64,000 bases of DNA, taken from NCBI RefSeq assembly GCF_017875315.1, contig NZ_JAGGMM010000002.1, forward strand, positions 186,001 to 250,000. Reading direction: 5' to 3'. Under the pieces are notes generated by a model that saw nothing but the letters and a program-made list of their open reading frames with translations, was not told the origin of the DNA and made no database searches. The stretch is from Methanomicrobium sp. W14 (lineage in GTDB: Archaea; Halobacteriota; Methanomicrobia; Methanomicrobiales; Methanomicrobiaceae). The position numbers and the translations under genes are program-made. Of the stretch, positions 50,128 to 58,363 are shown piece by piece. The stretch's first letter is position 1. Every line of letters begins with the position of its first letter.

Positions 50128-50630
50128 ACACTTATCACCCCTTCAGAAATTGTCTGGCCGCTTTCCCTGTCAAGTATCCTGTAAGTTCCGATCTCATCTT
50201 TTGTAAGGTAAAACGCCGGGTCGTCAGATGTTTCATCCCATCCAAGGTATCCGCCGCCAGCTGAACTTCCATTATTGTCAGCCTCTAAATAGAACTGATT
50301 TCCTGTGTTAATTTGTCTGTCTTTTATGCTGTAAATTGCCATACTCACCTTTTCAAGGTCCGTTGCACCTGTAAATCTTCTTGTATTTTCACCGTTTGTA
50401 AGTACTAAGTTGCAGTCAATAAGGTCAACATAATCCCCGGACTCGTGTGTGAATAAAAGACGGTCTGATAGTGCTTGGCAGGAAATTACAGCAGTTGGTG
50501 CTTTTTTGTCGTCATTGGCATATTGCCCGGCAAATGCCGAGACTGCTGCTGCGACAATTATCGTTACGACAATCATGAGCATGACCCCTATTACCGGTGA
50601 CACTGCCTCTTCATGTTTTTTTGAGATCAT
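50124..50630 (-). CDS. Type IV pilin, operon gene 3
   Basis: Leader MISKKHEEAVSPVIG with hydrophobic helix VMLMIVVTIIVAAAVSAFAG. The mature domain of about 155 residues includes LLFTHESGDYVDLIDCNLVL, one of the few pilin segments with Cys, and ends in DRESGQTISEGVISV. It overlaps both neighbours by 4 bases. Confidence 0.88.
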   Translation of the reverse strand: MISKKHEEAVSPVIGVMLMIVVTIIVAAAVSAFAGQYANDDKKAPTAVISCQALSDRLLFTHESGDYVDLIDCNLVLTNGENTRRFTGATDLEKVSMAIYSIKDRQINTGNQFYLEADNNGSSAGGGYLGWDETSDDPAFYLTKDEIGTYRILDRESGQTISEGVISV

Positions 50631-51196
50631 ATGACTGTCACCTCATCAGACCAGATAATTGTGTTCGTCGGCTTGTACACCATGTCGATGTCAATTTTAT
50701 CACCAGCCTTAGTTTCGTCTTCAGGTATTCCTAAGACATACTCAACTCCTCCTGTAAATTTGTCTCCTGTATGCCAGTAAGAACCAGTATCCCCGAAGTA
50801 CAATTCATTTCCTGGTCCTGAAAAACTCATAAAAACATTTTTAGTTCCGCTTGTTGCGCTTGGATTAACGTTTGATTTGATGAATTCATGTGAACCCTCT
50901 GTACCGTTTGCGTATTTGAAGTGTGAAATAATTTTAAGATTTTCGGTGTTGATTGCTTCTCCGCTTTTTAATCTTGCTTCAAGATATGGGGTTGTCCCAC
51001 TGTTATAAGTGCTTCCAAATACGTAATGAGAATATACTTTAAATTCAAAATTTGCAACAGGCGTGTCAGCCGAAGTGTCGGAAAGACCGGTAGCAAATGC
51101 CGAGACCGCCGCTGCAATTATGACCGTTACAACTATCATGAGCATGACCCCTATTACCGGAGACACACCTTCTTCTTTTTGTAAAAGATTCTTCAT
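50627..51196 (-). CDS. Type IV pilin, operon gene 2
   Basis: Leader MKNLLQKEEGVSPVIG and hydrophobic helix VMLMIVVTVIIAAAVSAFATG. The mature domain (about 175 residues) is beta-rich with LKSGEAINTENLKIISHFKY, a segment conserved among the pilins here. Its ATG overlaps the first gene's stop by one base. Confidence 0.88.
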   Translation of the reverse strand: MKNLLQKEEGVSPVIGVMLMIVVTVIIAAAVSAFATGLSDTSADTPVANFEFKVYSHYVFGSTYNSGTTPYLEARLKSGEAINTENLKIISHFKYANGTEGSHEFIKSNVNPSATSGTKNVFMSFSGPGNELYFGDTGSYWHTGDKFTGGVEYVLGIPEDETKAGDKIDIDMVYKPTNTIIWSDEVTVI

Positions 51197-51792
51197 CAGG
51201 CGATCACCTCGCCGCTGTAAATAGTTCCTCCTGACGGGATGTATATGACCTCAACCTCTATGGGCTCATCACCTATATCTTTGGATGTTGTAACACTTTC
51301 AAGAGACGTGGCATCAGTTGTTGTATAGACGTCTCCGGGCATCATTGTGGAATTGCCCCAGTACTTGACGGGGTCTCCGTTGGAGACTGTACACGGGTAG
51401 CCGTTGTTTGATACTGAAGAGCCAGTCCCGGCAGAATAATCCACTGAATCAAAGTAATTTGCTGCAACTGAAGGATTAAGTGATCCATCAGTGGTGTGCT
51501 TGAAAACTTCTTCGCTAGCTGCTTTTCCTGGTCTTGTAATTTTATGGTAATATGTGATTATCTTGAGATCACTTGTGTCAAGAGGGTCTCCTCCGAGGTG
51601 GGTTATCACAAACCTCGGTGCGTCGTCGCCGGGCTTCAGCTGTACGTCCAGCTGGGCTGTAGGCGTCTGCTCCTGGTTTGAAGCGAATCCTCCTGCATAC
51701 GCAGAAACCGCCGCTGCGACAATTATTGTTACAACGAGCATTAACATGACCCCGATTACCGGGGATACGGCCTCAGAAGAATAATTTAACAT
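51196..51792 (-). CDS. Type IV pilin, operon gene 1
   Basis: Leader MLNYSSEAVSPVIGVMLMLV and hydrophobic helix. ATG at 51792 gives a leader like the others, but it has no spaced ribosome-binding site. Starts at 51816 and 51858 are in frame; the one at 51858 (MNLVDARLKRKK) lies 10 bases after a clear GGAGGT. The mature domain ends IPSGGTIYSGEVI. Upstream is an apparent three-codon frame ATG AAA TGA whose stop overlaps the 51858 ATG. TATA-like AGATATTTATC lies near 51925. The six genes overlap or nearly overlap. Confidence 0.82.
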   Translation of the reverse strand: MLNYSSEAVSPVIGVMLMLVVTIIVAAAVSAYAGGFASNQEQTPTAQLDVQLKPGDDAPRFVITHLGGDPLDTSDLKIITYYHKITRPGKAASEEVFKHTTDGSLNPSVAANYFDSVDYSAGTGSSVSNNGYPCTVSNGDPVKYWGNSTMMPGDVYTTTDATSLESVTTSKDIGDEPIEVEVIYIPSGGTIYSGEVIA

Positions 51793-51920
51793 GCACCCCA
51801 CACTGCGGCAATGCATATCATTCTTTTTTCTTTTCAGCCTTGCATCTACCAAATTCATTTCATCAAGAACCTCCAGTAAAACAAAAATAGTTGTTCTTAT
51901 ACAAGCGTATTGATCAACTT

Positions 51921-51931
51921 GATAAATATCT
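51921..51931 (-). promoter_or_regulatory. TATA-like box for the six-pilin operon
   Basis: AGATATTTATC read on the minus strand, in an AT-rich 170-bp region shared with the divergent surface-protein gene. The predicted transcript would have a leader of about 100 nt before ATG 51792. Confidence 0.35.
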
Positions 51932-52076
51932 TTTACTATTCTGACATTATGTATTTTAATCAACTAATATCTTTTATTATTAATTTATTCAAAAATCTGA
52001 TCAATACCAAGATAATTTATTTTCAAAATAATAATTTATATTTCGGTTATTTCCAAATAAAATTGGTAAAAAACAA

Positions 52077-52088
52077 ATTTTTTATAAG
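52077..52088 (+). promoter_or_regulatory. TATA-like box for the surface protein gene
   Basis: ATTTTTTATAAG lies about 45 bp before the ATG at 52130, giving a leader of about 20 nt that contains CCGGAG. Confidence 0.4.
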
Positions 52089-52129
52089 TTTGTATGCAGA
52101 GGTTATTGTACATTTTACCGGAGTTCATA

Positions 52130-54784
52130 ATGGCTGGCTGCTGCAAAACCAATAAAACTAAAACTTATATAATATGCCTTTTACTGCTGTTTTCTCTCAT
52201 TTCTGCTGTTGTATACCCTGCTGCGGCAAGGTATGCCTCGCCTGAAGGCGGCAACTCGGGAATAGACCCGGGGGACACTATATTCAACGGTGAGCAGGAC
52301 CTTAATTTTTCAAAACTGCAGCCTTCAACGCCACTGGAACCTCCTTTATGGCTGGCCTACCGTGACGGTGAATCGGCAAAATCGATGCAGAAGCTTGACT
52401 CCGGTGCTGTTCTGTCAAGTTCGGTCAACGTTGAGTCAGAATACCTTGACAGCTCTTTTAGATTATACAACGGGTCCTGGGGAGATGCCATCTGCACGGT
52501 TTCAGAACCTTCCGGGACTATTGAGGTCAGGACCGGAACTGAACTAGGAACAGACGTAAACCCGGCTTCGGGGGACACAAAGACGCCGGCCGTAATTCCT
52601 GCGACAATGGATGTACAGTTTAAGCTAGACTCCTCGGCAATCTCGGGGAACGGGGATTTTACGAGTCCGTGGTATGAGTACACGCTCATGGCACCGGGCG
52701 GGTCTTCACGTCAAAGCATCACAAATATTAACGGTGACACAGTATCACTGAAAAACCTGATTGAAGACCCTTCGGACGACAACAATACTCTTGCTTTCAG
52801 TATTGACGACCAGAATCTCGGAGAAGGTTCCTATGGTATGGAGTTTAGGGCATACAGCGGGAACAACGTATTTTATACGGCGGATTATGATTTTGAAGTA
52901 ATATACTACAAGCTTGATGCAGCGATTAACCCTTCATCAGTTCAGGGGGGGGATTCTGCGACTCTGACAATAACCGGAGAGCCGTACATGTATTATATTA
53001 TAGAGAGCAATGATCCAAAGGACGGAAGGCCTGAACTTGATATAAACGGCGACTATGACGAATACATAAACGAGTCTTATGCAATAGTTCATCCTGACTG
53101 GAGCGGGACCATAAATGTTCCCCTGGATATTCCCGAAAGGTCAGCGGGTCAGAGCAGAACTTCCAGCATGTATACAATAGAAGTCTGCAAAAAGGATAAC
53201 CCTGATGACTCAACGACAGCGCGTATAGCGGTTGAGCCGGGAACAAGCCAGGAGATTGAACTTTCGGAAAGTAAACTTGGCATAAAAGAGTACTACTGTC
53301 TTGGGGACAGAATTCCGATTAAAGGGACTCTTGGAGCATCGGCAAAAAGTGATACAACCGTATATTTTTACATAACAGGCCCTAACCTTAATTCAAACGG
53401 TGCAAAACCGTCCAGTCCGGACACTGCAGTTGTTGACGGAGATAATTCTACTTTTGATTACGTATCGGTATCAAAAGGCCAGACCGATTTTACTTTTTAC
53501 TGGGATACTTCAAAGACAGGACTTTCGTCAGGAACATATACGGTTTTTGCGACTGTAACACCCGGCGGGTATGATTCGAGGGAAGTAAGTGAAACCGATG
53601 CTGAGGACTGCACTGACGTTGACCTTAACGATGCATCAATAAACGTCCTCTTTCCTGACGAGGCTCCGGGATTTTTTGCACAGGGAGACCATATTGTATC
53701 CATCTGGTCTGCACGCGGAAGTCCTGCAAGAAACCAGTACACGGGGACCATAAGGTACTACATAATCGGAAACAACTTCAGGTATGCAGGATACACCAAT
53801 TTCCCGCTTTTAAAAACCGACAGCAGCAGCGTTTCTGTCGACCAACTGGATGAAATGGCGGAAACCAATGACTTTCCCGGGTATTCGGGCCTTGATTTGG
53901 GCAGAAGCTTTTCAAACGCAATGGGGAAGGGCACATATTACGTGGTCTACCAGCACCCGATGAACAACCAGGTCTTTGATCTCTATCCGTCTGAGGGCAA
54001 CAGCTACAACGGGACTATCACAAAACTTGTGACAACTACGGGAAAGACGATTGACCTCTCCGGCCTTCAGGTAAATGCGGCACTAAACGCGATAACAGAG
54101 GCAATTGATTCTCCTAGTATAGACGATTCATATGTGACCCAGGAGTTTGATATAGAGAAGCCGTCGATAAGACTCTCTCCGGTTTTATATGCCGAGGTCG
54201 GGAACTCTATAGAGATAAAAGGGGTAACAAACCTTGAATGCCCGATAGATTACCCGTATAACCAGATAGATCTAAACGGAGACGAACTATCCCTTTCGCT
54301 TTACACCGAAAGTATGTATTACGACGGAAAGACGCAGAGCACTTACAGGATATACAGCGATCGGACATATCCTGACAAGACTGAAACAGGAGAGGACTCA
54401 CGCACCTTCACTTTTACCATACCTTCAGATATCTCGGCTAATATGGAGGTCGGAAACTATGTCGCCCTGATAAAATGCGAGGCAGTAAAGTACGAAAAAG
54501 CACTTTTCTTCACTCTTCATGAGCAGGGTTTTGCAGAAGAGCACGGGGTGACAGATATTACAGTCGATTACGAACCTGAAGACCCTGAGTCGTATTTCGC
54601 AGCAACACATCAGCAGACTACCCGGGCAACAGTGAAACAGACCGCAAAAAAGACATCCCCCGGACTACAGAAAGATGAGTCCACGTCAGCTCCTACGAAA
54701 AAAACTTCCGGGAACGGTGTTTTGTTAACCGTATTTTCATTTTTACTGGTGCTATGCACTTTCTGTTATCTCAAAAGGAGGTAG
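52130..54784 (+). CDS. Large exported DUF3821-type surface protein
   Basis: The signal peptide (YIICLLLLFSLISAVVYPAAA) is followed by the DUF3821-like opening IDPGDTIFNGEQDLNFSKLQ. Several immunoglobulin-like repeats fill the 885 residues, recognisable by 'GGDSATLTITGEPYMYYII', 'CLGDRIPIKGTLGASAKSD' and 'EVGNSIEIKGVTNLECPID'. A Thr/Lys-rich linker leads to a C-terminal transmembrane anchor (VLLTVFSFLLVLCTFCYL) ending KRR. This is an S-layer-like or pilus-linked surface protein. The gene starts the 52-61 kb pilus operon. The ATG with GGAG eight bases upstream is preferred. Confidence 0.82.
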   Translation: MAGCCKTNKTKTYIICLLLLFSLISAVVYPAAARYASPEGGNSGIDPGDTIFNGEQDLNFSKLQPSTPLEPPLWLAYRDGESAKSMQKLDSGAVLSSSVNVESEYLDSSFRLYNGSWGDAICTVSEPSGTIEVRTGTELGTDVNPASGDTKTPAVIPATMDVQFKLDSSAISGNGDFTSPWYEYTLMAPGGSSRQSITNINGDTVSLKNLIEDPSDDNNTLAFSIDDQNLGEGSYGMEFRAYSGNNVFYTADYDFEVIYYKLDAAINPSSVQGGDSATLTITGEPYMYYIIESNDPKDGRPELDINGDYDEYINESYAIVHPDWSGTINVPLDIPERSAGQSRTSSMYTIEVCKKDNPDDSTTARIAVEPGTSQEIELSESKLGIKEYYCLGDRIPIKGTLGASAKSDTTVYFYITGPNLNSNGAKPSSPDTAVVDGDNSTFDYVSVSKGQTDFTFYWDTSKTGLSSGTYTVFATVTPGGYDSREVSETDAEDCTDVDLNDASINVLFPDEAPGFFAQGDHIVSIWSARGSPARNQYTGTIRYYIIGNNFRYAGYTNFPLLKTDSSSVSVDQLDEMAETNDFPGYSGLDLGRSFSNAMGKGTYYVVYQHPMNNQVFDLYPSEGNSYNGTITKLVTTTGKTIDLSGLQVNAALNAITEAIDSPSIDDSYVTQEFDIEKPSIRLSPVLYAEVGNSIEIKGVTNLECPIDYPYNQIDLNGDELSLSLYTESMYYDGKTQSTYRIYSDRTYPDKTETGEDSRTFTFTIPSDISANMEVGNYVALIKCEAVKYEKALFFTLHEQGFAEEHGVTDITVDYEPEDPESYFAATHQQTTRATVKQTAKKTSPGLQKDESTSAPTKKTSGNGVLLTVFSFLLVLCTFCYLKRR

Positions 54785-54790
54785 TCTTTC

Positions 54791-56515
54791 ATGGTTTTCA
54801 CTCTTGATCAGGAGATTCTCAACAAAATCATAGTTATCGTAATAATAGGCATAATTATTGCAGGTGCCCTTATTGGACTTAAGCTGACCGGAATTATTGG
54901 CGGTGAGGAAAAAGCGCCTGATTCCGGTGTTTCCCCGTCAGGTAGCGCTGTTCCTGTTGAGACTTCGGACGTTATAATGCCTACACAGACGTATCGGGCA
55001 TCAGTAAAGGATTCGGGCATAACAACCGTTAACAGCAGCTGGGAGTACAAAGGCTATCCTTTCAGGTATACCTTCAGTATAAAAAACTCGACATACCTTG
55101 ATTTTGAGAATAAGGAGCATAAAATTTATCCTGACACCATGGCCGACGATATCCAGGACTACGTGGTTTATGAGGGAGACAGCGGTGTCGTTGAAGGAAT
55201 AGCGGACTATCTTCTGGAGCAGTCCAGACAGAAAGGGTGGGGCGACTATGACACGATTATGAACACTGTTGAGTTTCTGCACCAGTACAGCCCCGGCAGC
55301 TTTAACACTTCTTATTCTGACGGTATGTACCGCTATCCGGTTGAAACTATCCGGAACCAAAAAGGCGATACCGAGGACATTAGTATCCTTGCTGCGTCAA
55401 TTTTTACAAAAATGGGTTACCCGGTTGCATTTCTGGTTTATCCCGAACAGTACGACAGGGGCAGCGTTATAGAACAGTATCCCGCAGTAGCGATTCGAAG
55501 CGACGATGATGTCTCCGGAAAGACCTATACCCTTAAAAAGGAAGAATACGCCGGAGATGTAACCTGCTATCCACAGAAAAAAGACTATTCCGCTCCAGCT
55601 CTTCTGCCTTCCAAACCCGGTTACGGGTATTTTGAGGGCAATACAACAATAGTATTTTCTGACGGGGAAAAAGCGTATGCGAAAAACTGCACATGGGATA
55701 TAGAATCAGGGAGTATGAATTATACCGGCGGGTATAAGCTTTCGGCCGGGGACAACCCGGCTTATTTTAAGATGAGCAACGCCTCATGGACAGGTGAGGA
55801 CTCATATGTATATATTGACGTTCTTGACAACACCACTGTCCCGGGGCAGGTCCCGGCCGAACTTTCATACGCGAAGCCTGAAATTGTTACAGGTCCTGCA
55901 GACGATAATAACGATATAAAAATCTTTCAGGACAACACTCTTGACTCAAAGCTTACAGCACTTCTGAGAATTCCGTCTCCCCTGGAAGACGAGGAGAGGA
56001 TAAATCTTACCGACAGTCTTTCGGAAAGGCTTAAGATACCGGTTCCTGTTTATGTCGGAGACGAGGTAAACAGGATAAACGAGGAGAACCGGGACGAATA
56101 CTGGAAAGACGTCTGGTACAGCACATATAAGAATTTCTATAACCAGGTCTGGTACCTGAACATAATCAACTATGAAATTATAAGTAACCCTAAACACTAC
56201 GCCAAATCAGGTGAGCTGTATTTTACACCAACAGGTGCATGGAGACTCAAATACGAAGTAACCCCGACGACTCAGCCTGACAATGATGTTGACAGTATTT
56301 CATCATTTTCAGAGGTCGTTTTTGCCGTATACAAGGTTAATGAAACGACAAATTCGGCAGACTTTCTATCAGAGTTTTCTTACGGGCAGAACTCCGGTCA
56401 GGACACGGTAAACTATCATAATTTTTATGAGGCGGGCAATTTCTACATTGCAGCTTTTGTAAGAAACTGCGAAGTTAAGCTTTCAGTTCAGGTCCACGGA
56501 AAGGGAGAGGACTAA
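54791..56515 (+). CDS. Membrane-anchored transglutaminase-like protein without catalytic Cys
   Basis: A single N-terminal transmembrane helix (IIVIVIIGIIIAGALIGL) is followed by about 540 extracytoplasmic residues. Residues about 195-230 resemble the core of a transglutaminase-like domain, GDTEDISILAASIFTKMGY, but the nucleophile Cys is replaced by Thr and the expected His is also absent, so the domain is probably inactive. The C-terminal part is unassigned; it contains TDSLSERLKIPVPVYVGDEV. A strong GGAGGTAG precedes the ATG, 7 bases after the previous stop. In the pilus operon it may scaffold. Confidence 0.7.
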   Translation: MVFTLDQEILNKIIVIVIIGIIIAGALIGLKLTGIIGGEEKAPDSGVSPSGSAVPVETSDVIMPTQTYRASVKDSGITTVNSSWEYKGYPFRYTFSIKNSTYLDFENKEHKIYPDTMADDIQDYVVYEGDSGVVEGIADYLLEQSRQKGWGDYDTIMNTVEFLHQYSPGSFNTSYSDGMYRYPVETIRNQKGDTEDISILAASIFTKMGYPVAFLVYPEQYDRGSVIEQYPAVAIRSDDDVSGKTYTLKKEEYAGDVTCYPQKKDYSAPALLPSKPGYGYFEGNTTIVFSDGEKAYAKNCTWDIESGSMNYTGGYKLSAGDNPAYFKMSNASWTGEDSYVYIDVLDNTTVPGQVPAELSYAKPEIVTGPADDNNDIKIFQDNTLDSKLTALLRIPSPLEDEERINLTDSLSERLKIPVPVYVGDEVNRINEENRDEYWKDVWYSTYKNFYNQVWYLNIINYEIISNPKHYAKSGELYFTPTGAWRLKYEVTPTTQPDNDVDSISSFSEVVFAVYKVNETTNSADFLSEFSYGQNSGQDTVNYHNFYEAGNFYIAAFVRNCEVKLSVQVHGKGED

Positions 56516-56578
56516 AAAAATGCCTGAAATCATTTTTGAAGCAGCAGATGCTCTTATGATATCTTTTGGGTGCCTGAC

Positions 56579-58363
56579 ATGAAGCTTTTGAACAGGGAAA
56601 TTAAGGAAGAAAGCACTGCCGCCGCCGTCCCGAAAAAAAGTCTCACAGTCATAACGGATATAATAAAATCCGGAAGGGAGGGCATCTCATCCGCTGCAAA
56701 AAGCGCCTATGGTAAGATGAATGCCTCATACAACCCGCAGGCAAAAAAATCCGAAGCCCGGCCCGGTGAAAAAATCCCCGTTTTTTCTTTCTCTGAAATC
56801 AAAGAAAAGGTCTCAAAATTTTTGAAATCCTCTTCAAAAACCGAAAAAACTGAAATAAAGGACCCTGTTGATGAAATAATTCCATACGGGGAGGAAGAGC
56901 ACTACGAGCTTCCTGCTGTTGACGAATATGAAAAGGACCTGATTGTAGAACGCTACTGGCTTGCGCCCCCGTTTTCGTATGTGAAGATAGTCAAAAACTG
57001 GGAGATGGACCTTGAATACGTCGTGGTTGAGCCTAAAGTAACCGAGGAAGAGTATGTCCTTTTGGAGGAGACATACGAGGAACTCAGGAATATCATGGTC
57101 TACACCTCTCCGGGCGCAATGGAAAACCTGAAATTTGAGGAGAAAAAGGTAAAGGAGATAATCAAGTCCTTTGACCCTGAGATCCCTGAAGAGCGGCTTA
57201 ATATCCTTGTCTATTATCTCAGACGCAACTTTTCGGGTTTCGGAAAGCTTGACCCTCTTATGAAGGACCCGGGTATCGAGGATATAACATGCAACGGTTC
57301 TGATATACCAATATTCATATATCACCGCAGGTACGCAAATCTCGTGACGAATATTGTGTTTTCAGGCGAAGAACTGAATAAATACGCCCTTAAAATCGCC
57401 CAGAAGGGGGACAAGCAGATGTCTCTTACGACACCTCTTGTCGATGCAGCCCTTCCCGGCGGTTCAAGGGCGCAGATTACCTACAGTGACGTGATATCCT
57501 CAAAGGGAAGCTCTTTTACGATAAGAAAGTTCAAAGGCGACCCGATGACGCCGGTTGACCTGATACGACTTGGCACATACAGCTCCGAGCTTCTGGCAAT
57601 AATCTGGCTCTGCGTTGAAAACGGCAAGAGTATGATAGTGGTCGGGGGGACGGCGAGCGGAAAGACATCCACTATGAATGCAATATCCTTTTTCATACCG
57701 CCGGTTGCAAAAATTGTGTCGATTGAGGATACGCGTGAAATTCTTCTTCCGCACAAGAACTGGCTTCCGATGAAGACGCGTGAAGGGGGCAGAAACTTTG
57801 ATTCCGGTGACGTGGACATGTTTACCCTCCTTAAGGCTTCTCTTCGCCAGAGACCTGAATTCATCATCGTAGGGGAGGTAAGGGGAAGGGAGGCGCAGAC
57901 GCTGTTTCAGGCCATGAACACAGGTCATACGACGTTTTCTACTCTCCATGCGGGCGGTGTAAACGAGGCTATAAACAGGCTTACCCATGACCCTATAAAC
58001 GTCCCCCCGGTAATGTTCGGTGCACTTGACCTTATGATAATCCAGGGTCTTCAGCACAAAGGCGGCTATGGATACAGGAGATGCCTTTCAGTCAACGAGA
58101 TGAAAGTGGACGACGGCGTGATACGCTGGAACCCTCTTTATAAATGGAACCTTAAGACTGATGTCTTCGAAAGGACTTATACTGAATCAAAGGCGCTTGA
58201 AGATATAGCCTACACAAACGGGTGGACTTTCGAGGAGCTTTATTCTCATATAGACATGAGGAAGAGACTACTGGAGAGGATGACTGAAAAGAAGATCTAT
58301 GATATAAACGAAATATCCCATTTCATACATGAATTAAGGAAAAAGACCTACAATGCAGATTAA
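56579..58363 (+). CDS. Type II/IV secretion ATPase, GspE/PilB family
   Basis: A 594-residue hexameric assembly ATPase for the pilus. The N-terminal 200 residues are charged and variable. The catalytic part has the Walker A VVGGTASGKTSTMN with Lys362, the Asp box SIEDTREILLPH, Walker B RPEFIIVGEVRGREAQTLFQ, and the His box TFSTLHAGG. It belongs to the archaeal pilus/flagellin ATPase group with additional N-terminal domain. ATG at 56579 (GGGTG upstream) is preferred to GTG at 56570. It overlaps the downstream gene by 11 bases. Confidence 0.95.
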   Translation: MKLLNREIKEESTAAAVPKKSLTVITDIIKSGREGISSAAKSAYGKMNASYNPQAKKSEARPGEKIPVFSFSEIKEKVSKFLKSSSKTEKTEIKDPVDEIIPYGEEEHYELPAVDEYEKDLIVERYWLAPPFSYVKIVKNWEMDLEYVVVEPKVTEEEYVLLEETYEELRNIMVYTSPGAMENLKFEEKKVKEIIKSFDPEIPEERLNILVYYLRRNFSGFGKLDPLMKDPGIEDITCNGSDIPIFIYHRRYANLVTNIVFSGEELNKYALKIAQKGDKQMSLTTPLVDAALPGGSRAQITYSDVISSKGSSFTIRKFKGDPMTPVDLIRLGTYSSELLAIIWLCVENGKSMIVVGGTASGKTSTMNAISFFIPPVAKIVSIEDTREILLPHKNWLPMKTREGGRNFDSGDVDMFTLLKASLRQRPEFIIVGEVRGREAQTLFQAMNTGHTTFSTLHAGGVNEAINRLTHDPINVPPVMFGALDLMIIQGLQHKGGYGYRRCLSVNEMKVDDGVIRWNPLYKWNLKTDVFERTYTESKALEDIAYTNGWTFEELYSHIDMRKRLLERMTEKKIYDINEISHFIHELRKKTYNAD

